Shown here: one piece after another, positions 42,165-49,358 of the stretch
Layout: each line of letters begins with the position of its first letter
Position numbering within the stretch: position 1 is the stretch's first letter
NCBI GenBank assembly: GCA_016719485.1
Contig: JADJZB010000023.1
Span: 124,001 to 188,000 of the forward strand
Direction: 5' to 3'
From: Holophagales bacterium
GTDB taxonomy: Bacteria > Acidobacteriota > Thermoanaerobaculia > UBA5066
DNA: 64,000 nt
The notes under the pieces: generated by a model
What the model saw: only the letters and a program-made list of their open reading frames with translations
Database searches by the model: none
What the model was told of the DNA's origin: nothing
Position numbers and translations under genes: made by a program

Positions 42165-43264
42165 GCCGCCCGGGCGGCTCCGAGAGCGCGCGCGAATTCG
42201 TCGAACAGAGGGTCGGAGTCGTGCGGGCCGGGGGCCGACTCCGGGTGGTACTGCACCGCGAAGACCGGGCGCCCCTCGAGCCGGAAGCCCTCGCACGTCC
42301 CGTCGTTGAGGTTGACGTGGGTCAGCTGGAGGCCGGCCGGGAGCGAGAGGGGGTCGACCGCGAAGCCGTGGTTCTGCGACGTGATGGAGACCGCCCCGGT
42401 CGCGACGTCCTTCACCGGGTGGTTCACGCCCCGGTGGCCGAACTTCAGCTTGAACGTCCGCGCCCCGAGGGCGAGGCCGAGGAGCTGGTGCCCGAGGCAA
42501 ATGCCGAAGAGCGGCTTCCCCGTCTCGACGAGCGTCCGGATCGTCGAGACGCACGCGGGGAGCGCCGCCGGGTCGCCCGGGCCGTTGGAGAGGAAGTAAC
42601 CGTCGAAGCCGGTGAGCTCCGCGGCGGGCGTCGTCGCCGGGAAGACGGTGACGTCGAGGCCGCGGCGTGCGAGGTTCCTGAGGATGTTCCGCTTGATGCC
42701 GTAGTCGAGGGCCGCGACGCGCGGCCGGCCCGATGCGTGAGCGGCCCAGGCGTACGGCGCCCGCGTCCCGACCTCGAGCGCGAGGGCCGCCCCGGTCATC
42801 GGGGGCTGCTCGAGGACCCTGGCGAGAAGCCGCGCCCGGCCTGCCGCGTCGAGGTGCTCCGTCGAGACGCCTCCGCGCATCGCCCCGAGCGAACGCAGGT
42901 GCCTCACGAGGGCCCGCGTGTCGAGACCCTGGATGGAGACCGTCCCCGCCTCGCGAAGCGCCTCGCCGAGCGACTGCTTCCCGCGCTGGTTCGAGAAACG
43001 CTCCGGGAAGTGGCGGGCCGCGAACCCCGCGACCTGGATCCGGTCCGACTCGGCGTCTTCGCCGTTCATGCCGGTGTTCCCGATGTGAGAACCCGTCATG
43101 ACGACGATCTGGCCCCGGTAAGAGGGGTCCGTCAGCGTCTCCTCGTACCCGGACATCGCCGTGTTGAAGACGACCTCCCCGAACGCCGTCCCCGGGGCGC
43201 CGAACGCTTCGCCCTCGAAGGTGCGGCCGTCCTCCAGGACGAGGACCGCGGGAACGTCCGTCAC
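42161..43264 (-). CDS. carA: Carbamoyl-phosphate synthase small (glutaminase) subunit
   Basis: A 367-residue amidotransferase subunit that hydrolyses glutamine and channels ammonia to CarB for pyrimidine and arginine synthesis. The N-terminal domain has LEDGRTFEGEAFG and FNTAMSGYEETLTDPSY. The class I glutaminase triad is the Cys in FGICLGHQLL (near 257), with His and Glu in QYHPESAPGPHDS. The start is GTG 43264, overlapping the aroF stop by 4 nt. carB is not adjacent, so the subunits are encoded apart. The operon aroF-carA-lolC mixes aromatic, pyrimidine and envelope functions. Confidence 0.95.
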   Translation of the reverse strand: MTDVPAVLVLEDGRTFEGEAFGAPGTAFGEVVFNTAMSGYEETLTDPSYRGQIVVMTGSHIGNTGMNGEDAESDRIQVAGFAARHFPERFSNQRGKQSLGEALREAGTVSIQGLDTRALVRHLRSLGAMRGGVSTEHLDAAGRARLLARVLEQPPMTGAALALEVGTRAPYAWAAHASGRPRVAALDYGIKRNILRNLARRGLDVTVFPATTPAAELTGFDGYFLSNGPGDPAALPACVSTIRTLVETGKPLFGICLGHQLLGLALGARTFKLKFGHRGVNHPVKDVATGAVSITSQNHGFAVDPLSLPAGLQLTHVNLNDGTCEGFRLEGRPVFAVQYHPESAPGPHDSDPLFDEFARALGAARAA

Positions 43265-44275
43265 AGCGTCCGGCCCACCGCAGCCGCGATCGGCGCGAGG
43301 CGCGCCATGAGGTCGGAGAACATCGGCGGCGTCAGCGCCTGGGGGCCGTCGGAGAGCGCCCGCTCGGGCTGGTGGTGGACCTCGATGGCGACTCCGTCCG
43401 CGCCCGCCGCGATCGACGCGAGCGACATCGGGGCAACCTTGTGCCGCCGCCCCGTACCGTGCGACGGGTCGACGAGGATCGGCAGGTGAGAGAGCCGCTC
43501 GACGGCCGGGACGATCGAGAGATCGAGCGTGTTCCGCGTGAAGTCGCTGAAGGTCCTCACGCCCCGCTCGCAGAGGACGACGTTCGGGTTCCCCTCGGAG
43601 AGGACGTACTCGGCGGCGAGGAGGAACTCCTCGAGCGTCGCCGACATGCCGCGCTTCAGGAGAACCGGCTTGCCGATCCGCCCCGCCGCCTTCAGCAGCT
43701 CGAAGTTCTGCATGTTCCGGGCGCCGATCTGCAGGCAGTCGGCGTATTTCGCCACGATGTCGATCGAGGAGGTGTCGAGCGCCTCGGTGACGACGGGGAG
43801 CCCCGTCTCCTCGCGGGCCGCCGCGAGGATCTTCAGCCCCTCCTCGCCGAGCCCCTGGAAGGCGTAAGGGGGAGGTTCGCGGCTTGTAAGCCCCGCCCCG
43901 CAGCAGATGGGCGCCGCGCGCCTTGACCTCCCGGGCGATCGTCACCGTCTGCTCGAGCGACTCGACGGCACACGGTCCGGCGATGATCGCGAGCCGGGTC
44001 CCCCCGACCGGGACACCCCCGATCGAGACGATCGTGTCGTCGGGGTGGAACTCGCGGGAGACGAGCTTGTAGGGATGCGAGACCTTGATGACCTCGAGGA
44101 CCCCGGGAAGGTCCTCGAAAGCGGTCGGCTCGACCGTTCCCCGGTTCCCGGTGATCCCGACGGCGGTCCGCTGCTCACCCGGTATCGGGTGGGCCTTCAG
44201 CCCCATCCTCCCGGCGGTTTCGACCACCCGGTCGACGTCGGCCGGGGTGGCGCTCCTGTCCATGACGATCAACAC
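43261..44275 (-). CDS. aroF: 3-deoxy-7-phosphoheptulonate (DAHP) synthase, type I beta, interrupted by a frameshift
   Basis: The first enzyme of the shikimate pathway, about 338 residues after correction. An N-terminal ferredoxin-like regulatory domain (about 1-70; VVETAGRMGLKAHPI) precedes the KDO8P/DAHPS barrel. The frame starting at GTG 44275 runs to LLRGGAYKPRTSP and then breaks at about 43866-43872. The next frame gives the expected continuation (YAFQGLGEEGLKIL, then AKYADCLQIGARNMQNFELL, KPVLLKRGMSA, VDPSHGTGRR) to the stop at 43261. One extra base in the C/T run explains it. All catalytic regions are otherwise intact, so an assembly error is likely. This layout is the Thermotoga/Bacillus AroA type with an ACT-like regulatory front domain. 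Confidence 0.88.
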
Positions 44276-44300
44276 GGTGTCTCGTCCTCCGCAGCCGCTG

Positions 44301-44308
44301 TTTATACT
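44301..44308. promoter_or_regulatory. Overlapping divergent -10 elements
   Basis: The near-palindrome TTTATACT reads TATACT on the plus strand (44303-44308), facing the exported-protein gene at 44354, and TATAAA on the minus strand (44306-44301), facing aroF at 44275. The two promoters would compete for polymerase in this 78-bp gap. Confidence 0.45.
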
Positions 44309-44353
44309 TCATCGTGGCGTACCGGGACTCCCCGGCACGGCAAGGAGGCTCCC

Positions 44354-45151
44354 ATGGCGATCCGGCGCACCTTTTCCCTCTCGGGCCTGGCCCTCGCGGG
44401 GGCGCTCCTGGCGGCACTCCCCGCCCCGGCGTACCTGATCATCCTGAAGGACGGCACGCGCATCGAGGCGGCCGAGAAGCCGGTCGAGCAGGGCCGGAAC
44501 TTCATCTTCAAGGACAAGCTCGGCGCCCGGAAGATGATCGCGGTCGCCGAAGTGGACCCGGCGAAGACCGAGCAGGCGAACAAGGAGAACTACCGGGACG
44601 CCTACATCCTCGGCGATCCCGCTCCGATGAAAAAGGAATCGGAGGAGAGCGCCAAGTCCCCCTCCCTGTCGGAGTTCATCCGGCAGACCAAGAGGTCGGA
44701 CATCCCGGTCCCCACGCCCGTCCCCGCCGTCAATCCGGGCGACCCCTCGAGCCCGCAGAGCCCCGCGCGCTCGGCCCAGAGGGATTCCGAGCGCGCGATG
44801 AATCCCGTTCCGGGAAACGTCCTCGACCCCGTGACCCAGGACGCCTTCCTGCGGGCCTACCAGTCGGCCGCGGTCCGCGGCGCGCGCATCACGCAGGCCG
44901 GAGCAGGGACGATCCGTGTCCAGGCCGTCACCGACAACGAGACGGTCGTCTTCGGAGCGCTCGTCGGAACGGCCCGCGGCCTGAAGGAGGCGCGGACGGC
45001 CGGCAGGCTCGTCGAGCAGGTGGAGCTCTTCATGGCGACGAGCGCCGGCGAGAACGCCGGGCGGTTCCTCATCACTCCCGAGGCGGCCGACAGCCTCCTG
45101 AACGGCACCGTTCCCCCGGCGAGGTTCTTCGTCGCGAACGTGCAGCTCTGA
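44354..45151 (+). CDS. Exported protein of unknown function
   Basis: A 265-residue protein with a clear signal peptide (about 1-28, AALPAPAY). The mature N-terminus IILKDGTRIEAAEKPVEQGR followed by GARKMIAVAEVDPAKTE is a small beta-rich module seen in predicted exported proteins. A low-complexity Pro/Ser linker (about 105-145) leads to a C-terminal half (TIRVQAVTDNETVVFGALV, LFMATSAGENAGRFLIT) without a recognised fold. The start is the ATG at 44354 with AAGGAGG. It is divergent from aroF, and the function is unknown. Confidence 0.75.
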   Translation: MAIRRTFSLSGLALAGALLAALPAPAYLIILKDGTRIEAAEKPVEQGRNFIFKDKLGARKMIAVAEVDPAKTEQANKENYRDAYILGDPAPMKKESEESAKSPSLSEFIRQTKRSDIPVPTPVPAVNPGDPSSPQSPARSAQRDSERAMNPVPGNVLDPVTQDAFLRAYQSAAVRGARITQAGAGTIRVQAVTDNETVVFGALVGTARGLKEARTAGRLVEQVELFMATSAGENAGRFLITPEAADSLLNGTVPPARFFVANVQL

Positions 45152-45220
45152 GCCCACCGTGAGCCTGACGCGACACGAGCCGGGGAAGCCGCCCTCCGCG
45201 GCTCTCTCCTGAGGAGCGAC

Positions 45221-45553
45221 GTGGAGGCCGGCACGCTCGTCCTGGTCCACCTGCACTCGCCGAAGGAGAAGTACTGGGGCCTCCTGCGAGCGCTCGGACC
45301 GGCCGGCGTGACGGTCCGCGGAATCGACGTCACCCTCTTCGACGACTGGGCACGCCAGTGCCGGGCGGGCTCGGAGGCGGAGCTCGGGCCCGCGACGCTC
45401 TTCCTCCCGCTCCACCGCGTCGAGAAGGTGTTCGAGGACGCCCGGATCGGGACGGTCGCCGCGTATCACGAGAGGTTCTTCGAAATGGTGGGGAAAGACG
45501 TCCGCGACGTCCTTCTCCTCGAGACGGGACGGCCCGAGGGGCCGCTCCAGTAG
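45221..45553 (+). CDS. Conserved-looking hypothetical protein
   Basis: A 110-residue soluble protein starting at GTG 45221 with GAGGAG upstream. It opens with TLVLVHLHSPKEKYWGLLRAL, an Hfq/SH3-like beta pattern in which a charged SPKEK motif precedes an aromatic, then VRGIDVTLFDDWARQ and a C-terminal EKVFEDARIGTVAAYHERF. I do not recognise a family. It precedes a second small gene by 8 bp and may be co-transcribed with it. Confidence 0.6.
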   Translation: MEAGTLVLVHLHSPKEKYWGLLRALGPAGVTVRGIDVTLFDDWARQCRAGSEAELGPATLFLPLHRVEKVFEDARIGTVAAYHERFFEMVGKDVRDVLLLETGRPEGPLQ

Positions 45554-45561
45554 GAGGTTTC

Positions 45562-45777
45562 GTGGCCGAGCTCGTCTGGCAGCTGAGGAAGGGACCGGAG
45601 GGGGCGCCCTACGCGTTCGCGGCCTTCAACAAGGCCGAGAAGCGGACGAATTTCTTCGACAACGCCGAGGCCCTCCGCGGGTTCCTGATGAAACGCGGCT
45701 CCGCCGCCGAGGACGCCGTGACGCTCACGGCGCGCGTCGAAGCGGGCGAGACGGTCTCGGTCACCCTCTCGAAGTAG
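45562..45777 (+). CDS. Small hypothetical protein
   Basis: A 71-residue acidic/basic soluble protein: AELVWQLRKGPEGAPYAF, then KAEKRTNFFDNAEALRGFL and VTLTARVEAGETVSVTLSK. The start is GTG 45562 with a perfect AGGAGG (45552-45557), which also overlaps the end of the preceding gene. The composition fits the coding style of its neighbours. No family is recognised. Confidence 0.6.
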   Translation: MAELVWQLRKGPEGAPYAFAAFNKAEKRTNFFDNAEALRGFLMKRGSAAEDAVTLTARVEAGETVSVTLSK

Positions 45778-45796
45778 GCGTTTCGCCCGGGCAGGG

Positions 45797-45802
45797 GACA
45801 AT
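45797..45802 (+). promoter_or_regulatory. -10-like GACAAT with leaderless geometry
   Basis: GACAAT ends 6 nt before the ATG at 45809, in the context GGGGACAATCCCGGCATG. An almost identical arrangement precedes the SnoaL-like gene on the other strand at 54436. Confidence 0.35.
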
Positions 45803-45808
45803 CCCGGC

Positions 45809-47920
45809 ATGGACCTCTCCCGGGCACTCGCGTGCCTCGCCCTCGCGGGGTTTCTCACCGCGTCGCATTGCGCACGCGCCGAAGGACCCACGCCCCCCCC
45901 GAACCCGTTCCTGGCGGCGGACGAGCTCTCGGTGGGGTCCGCGAGCCACCCCGTCCGGGACTTCAGGCTCTCGATCGGCGCCGGCACCGCCCTCGTCGCC
46001 GAGGGCTCGGCCGCCCTCGTCACCGGCGCGGACGGAACCCCGGCCGGAATCTTCGTCACCGGAAAGGGGACGTTGGAGTACGTCGCCCGCGACCCGCGCG
46101 AGCACCCGGCCGTCCGGTACGCGGTGAAGAAGAACACCGGGCTCTCGCCGTCGAACGGCGACGCGGGCCTCGTCGTGAAGGACTCCTTCCAGACGCTTCT
46201 CTGGCTCGCCCCGGGGGCCGAGCTCCCTCCGATCCCTGGCGAGGCGACGGGACCCTCTCTCGCCGCCGCGCTCGACAGGCACCGGGTGCGCTTCGAGAAG
46301 ATCGAGGAGCCCCCGTTCGCCCATCTCCTCGCCGCGCAGCGGCGCGACGCGCCGTCCCGCCCGCTCGTGAGAGCCGAGGCGAGCGGCGGCAAGGAAGACC
46401 TCGTCTTCGTCCACGACGCCCTCGAAGCCGGGAGCGAGCGCCTCTCGACGAGCGGCCGCATCCCGAGCCGCGTCCGCCTCGGAGACGACAGCTCCTGGCC
46501 CATCGTCCTCGCCGAGCAGCCCGTCGCGGGCGACCTCTTCGATCCGCCCGCCCCGCGCGCCGTCCTGACGCACGTCGACCTCACCCTCACCGCCTCCGAC
46601 CGGACCGACGCGGCCATCTCGGTGACGGAGTCGTTCGAGGCCCGGCGGGGAGCCCTCGGCACCCTGCTGCTCGACCTCCTCGACGCCGCCGAGGTCCGGA
46701 CCGGGGCGAGCGTCATCGAGACGGAGATGTCCTGGAGCTCCCGGCGGCGACGCCAGCGGATACAGGAACGTCCGGTCCGGGTCACGGGGGTCTTCGGCGA
46801 GGACGGCCGACCCCTCCACTTCGACCATCGGGGCGACCAGATCGCCGTCGCCCTCGCCGAGCCCGTGCCGGAGGGCAAGGTCGTCCGGGTGCGGTTCGAG
46901 ATCGAGGGGGGGCTCCTCGTCCGCCCCCTCGACAACAACTACTGGGTCCTCGGAACGGCACCGTGGTTTCCGCTCCCCGGCCTCGCCGCGCAGGCGTTCA
47001 CCGCGCGGATGACGGTGAAGGTGAAGAAGCCGTTCAAGCCGATGGCACCGGGAGTGACCGTCCGCCGCGCCGTTGAGGGAGACTTTCACGTCCTCGAGAC
47101 GCGGCTCGACAGGCCCGTCCAGTTCCTGACGATCCTCGCGGGCGCCTACGACTGGGAGGAGGAGACGAAGGACGGCGTGACGCTCCGCGTCGCCTCGCAC
47201 GGCGGGCGAAACCCCACGGCCTTCCGGAGCCTCCTCGACCTCGGCTTCGCCACGACCGGCTTCTACGAGGTCTTCCTCGGGAAGATGCCGGTGAGGGAGC
47301 TGACGATCGTCGAGCTGGCGTCGTGGGGAATGGGACAGGCGCCGGCCGGCCTCCTCCTCATCACCGGAGAGGCCTTCAACCCGATGGGAAAAGGAGCCTA
47401 CCGGCGCTCCGCCGCCGGCGTGAACGAGCGCTTCGCCCACGAGCTCGCCCACCAGTGGTGGGGCCACGGAGTGAGGATGCCCTCCCTCTCGGAACAGTGG
47501 CTCTCGGAGTCGTTCGCCGAGTACTGCTCGGCGTTCTTCATCCGCAGGGCGGCCGGGATGCAGGCCTACGACCTCTACCTCAATCTCTGGCGGACCCGCG
47601 CGGGCGAGACCAGGGACTCGGTCCCGATCCTCCTCGCCCACCGTTTGCGGGCGAAGAACGACCAGATCCAGGCCGAGCGCCTCCGGTCGGCGCTCCTCTA
47701 CGCCAAGGGCCCGCTCGTCCTGGCGGCGATCCACCGGGAGATCGGCGACGAGGCGTTCCTCACCTTCCTCGCCACGGTCCAGTCAACTCTCGGGGGACAG
47801 GTCGGCACGACCCGGCGCGTCGAGGAGGTCCTCGAGGCGGTGACGGGGAAGGACTGGACTCCGTTCTTCGACCGCTACGTCCGCGGCACGGAGATCCCCG
47901 AGGTCCCCGCGACGAAGTGA
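45809..47920 (+). CDS. Exported M1-family metallopeptidase
   Basis: A 703-residue zinc aminopeptidase-like protein. A signal peptide (about 1-24, ASHCARA) precedes a beta-rich N-terminal region of about 450 residues. The zinc site is HELAHQWWGHG (near 541), with the third ligand Glu in WLSESFAEY 18 residues after the second His. The exopeptidase GxMEN motif is not recognisable: the expected place reads SWGMGQAPAGLLLI. Free-amino-terminus recognition may therefore differ from classical aminopeptidases. The C-terminal helical domain is short. The product should be periplasmic. GACAAT lies just before the start. Confidence 0.85.
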   Translation: MDLSRALACLALAGFLTASHCARAEGPTPPPNPFLAADELSVGSASHPVRDFRLSIGAGTALVAEGSAALVTGADGTPAGIFVTGKGTLEYVARDPREHPAVRYAVKKNTGLSPSNGDAGLVVKDSFQTLLWLAPGAELPPIPGEATGPSLAAALDRHRVRFEKIEEPPFAHLLAAQRRDAPSRPLVRAEASGGKEDLVFVHDALEAGSERLSTSGRIPSRVRLGDDSSWPIVLAEQPVAGDLFDPPAPRAVLTHVDLTLTASDRTDAAISVTESFEARRGALGTLLLDLLDAAEVRTGASVIETEMSWSSRRRRQRIQERPVRVTGVFGEDGRPLHFDHRGDQIAVALAEPVPEGKVVRVRFEIEGGLLVRPLDNNYWVLGTAPWFPLPGLAAQAFTARMTVKVKKPFKPMAPGVTVRRAVEGDFHVLETRLDRPVQFLTILAGAYDWEEETKDGVTLRVASHGGRNPTAFRSLLDLGFATTGFYEVFLGKMPVRELTIVELASWGMGQAPAGLLLITGEAFNPMGKGAYRRSAAGVNERFAHELAHQWWGHGVRMPSLSEQWLSESFAEYCSAFFIRRAAGMQAYDLYLNLWRTRAGETRDSVPILLAHRLRAKNDQIQAERLRSALLYAKGPLVLAAIHREIGDEAFLTFLATVQSTLGGQVGTTRRVEEVLEAVTGKDWTPFFDRYVRGTEIPEVPATK

Positions 47921-47943
47921 AGGGGGCGGCCCGCCCCTCCCGG

Positions 47944-49314
47944 TCAGTGCCCGGGCTGCGACAGCTCGAGGAGAACGCCGCCGGTCGACGCCGGGTGGAC
48001 GAACGCCACGAGGCAGCCGTGCGCCCCTTCGAACGGGGTCTCGTTGACGAGCCTCACCCCCGCGGCCTTCAGCTTCGCGAGCGCCGCCGCGACGTCGGGG
48101 ACCTCGAGGCAGAGGTGGTGGATGCCGGGCCCCTTCTTCTCGAGGAACTTCGCGATGGGGCTTTCCGGCGACGTCGGCTCGAGGAGCTCGAGGGCCGACT
48201 CGCCGACGGGCCGGAACGAGGTGATCACCTTCTGCGAGGCGACCTCCTCGCGGTGCTCTTCGAGGAGCCCGACGATGTCCCAGAACGCGCCGCCGCCGTC
48301 GACGGACGACACGGCGAGGCCGATGTGCGAGATCTTCATCTTTCCCCCGGTCGGCGCGAGCGCCGCGCCGTTCTTCCGCAGAGTCTCGAGGAGGGCCTGC
48401 GCGGCCCGGAACGGGTCCTCGCTCCGCGCCTCGATCCGGCCCGCCCACGAGGACATGGAGGCCTCGCTCCCGGAGAGGCCGTGCAGCTCTGCGAGAAGCC
48501 TCTCCTGGACGATCGTCTCGATCCGCCGGACGGTCCTGCCCCGGCGGCGGGAGGCCCCCTCAGGGCCGGAGAGGAACTCCCTGTGCCTGTCCAGCTCGGC
48601 GCGCAGCCCGGCGACGCCGTCGCCCGTCCGCGCGACCGTCTTGACCACCGGCGGGATCCACGCCCCGTGCTCGCCCAGCTCGAGCATCTGGAGGACCTCC
48701 CCGACGGTCCGGTCGGCGCCGTCGCGGTCGGCCTTGTTGACCACGAAGACGTCGGCGACCTCCATCAGGCCCGCCTTGATCGCCTGGATGTCGTCCCCCA
48801 TGCCCGGCGTCAGGAGAACGACGCAGGTCTCGGCGAGCCGGAAGACCTCCACCTCGTCCTGCCCGACGCCCACCGTCTCGACGAGGACGTCGTCGAAGCC
48901 GGCCGCGTCGAGGACGTCGACGGCGTCGGCGGTGGCGCGCGAGAGGCCGCCGAGGTGGCCGCGGGTGGCCATCGACCGGATCATCACTCCGGGGTCGGTG
49001 TAGAGGTCCTGCATCCGGATCCGGTCGCCCAGGATCGCGCCCCCGGTGAAGGGCGAGGAGGGGTCGACGGCGACGATGCCGACCTTGCGGCCCTCGGCGC
49101 GGGCCGCCTTGGCGAGAACCGCGGTCAGGGTCGACTTGCCGGCGCCGGGAGAGCCTGTCAGGCCGATGACCCGGGCGCGGCCCGTGCGGGGCCAGAGTAT
49201 GGAGAGGAGTTCGGGAAATCGCGGGTCCGCGGTCTCGGCCCAGGTGATCGCCCGGGCGATGGCCGGCGGGGTCCCCGCGAGGACGCGCTCTGCGAGCTCG
49301 CGAACGGGATTCAT
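47944..49314 (-). CDS. MeaB-type GTPase fused to methylmalonyl-CoA epimerase
   Basis: A 456-residue fusion. The N-terminal part (about 1-320) is a G3E GTPase chaperone of methylmalonyl-CoA mutase (MeaB/ArgK): Walker A GLTGSPGAGKSTL, VDPSSPFTGGAILGDRIRM, GTPase motifs ETVGVGQDE and NKAD. The C-terminal part (about 325-456) is a VOC-fold epimerase: KISHIGLAVSSVD, the His in GIHHLCLEV, the Glu at LLELSQ. Both serve the propionate/methylmalonyl pathway, so the fusion is sensible. MeaB and epimerase are usually separate genes. An internal ATG preceded by GGGGGAAAG could also give free epimerase. The mutase is not in the window. The start is ATG 49314, with TAGACT 9 nt upstream. Confidence 0.9.
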   Translation of the reverse strand: MNPVRELAERVLAGTPPAIARAITWAETADPRFPELLSILWPRTGRARVIGLTGSPGAGKSTLTAVLAKAARAEGRKVGIVAVDPSSPFTGGAILGDRIRMQDLYTDPGVMIRSMATRGHLGGLSRATADAVDVLDAAGFDDVLVETVGVGQDEVEVFRLAETCVVLLTPGMGDDIQAIKAGLMEVADVFVVNKADRDGADRTVGEVLQMLELGEHGAWIPPVVKTVARTGDGVAGLRAELDRHREFLSGPEGASRRRGRTVRRIETIVQERLLAELHGLSGSEASMSSWAGRIEARSEDPFRAAQALLETLRKNGAALAPTGGKMKISHIGLAVSSVDGGGAFWDIVGLLEEHREEVASQKVITSFRPVGESALELLEPTSPESPIAKFLEKKGPGIHHLCLEVPDVAAALAKLKAAGVRLVNETPFEGAHGCLVAFVHPASTGGVLLELSQPGH

Positions 49315-49323
49315 GGCTCCGGG

Positions 49324-49349
49324 AGTCTAAGGGAGTCGCCCGTTAGAAT
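49324..49349. promoter_or_regulatory. Divergent -10-like elements
   Basis: In the 44-bp gap, TAGACT on the minus strand (49329-49324) ends 9 nt before the MeaB fusion start, and TAGAAT on the plus strand (49344-49349) ends 9 nt before the sigma-54 activator GTG. Neither start has a ribosome-binding site, consistent with leaderless transcripts. Confidence 0.4.
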
Positions 49350-49358
49350 CCCCCTTCC

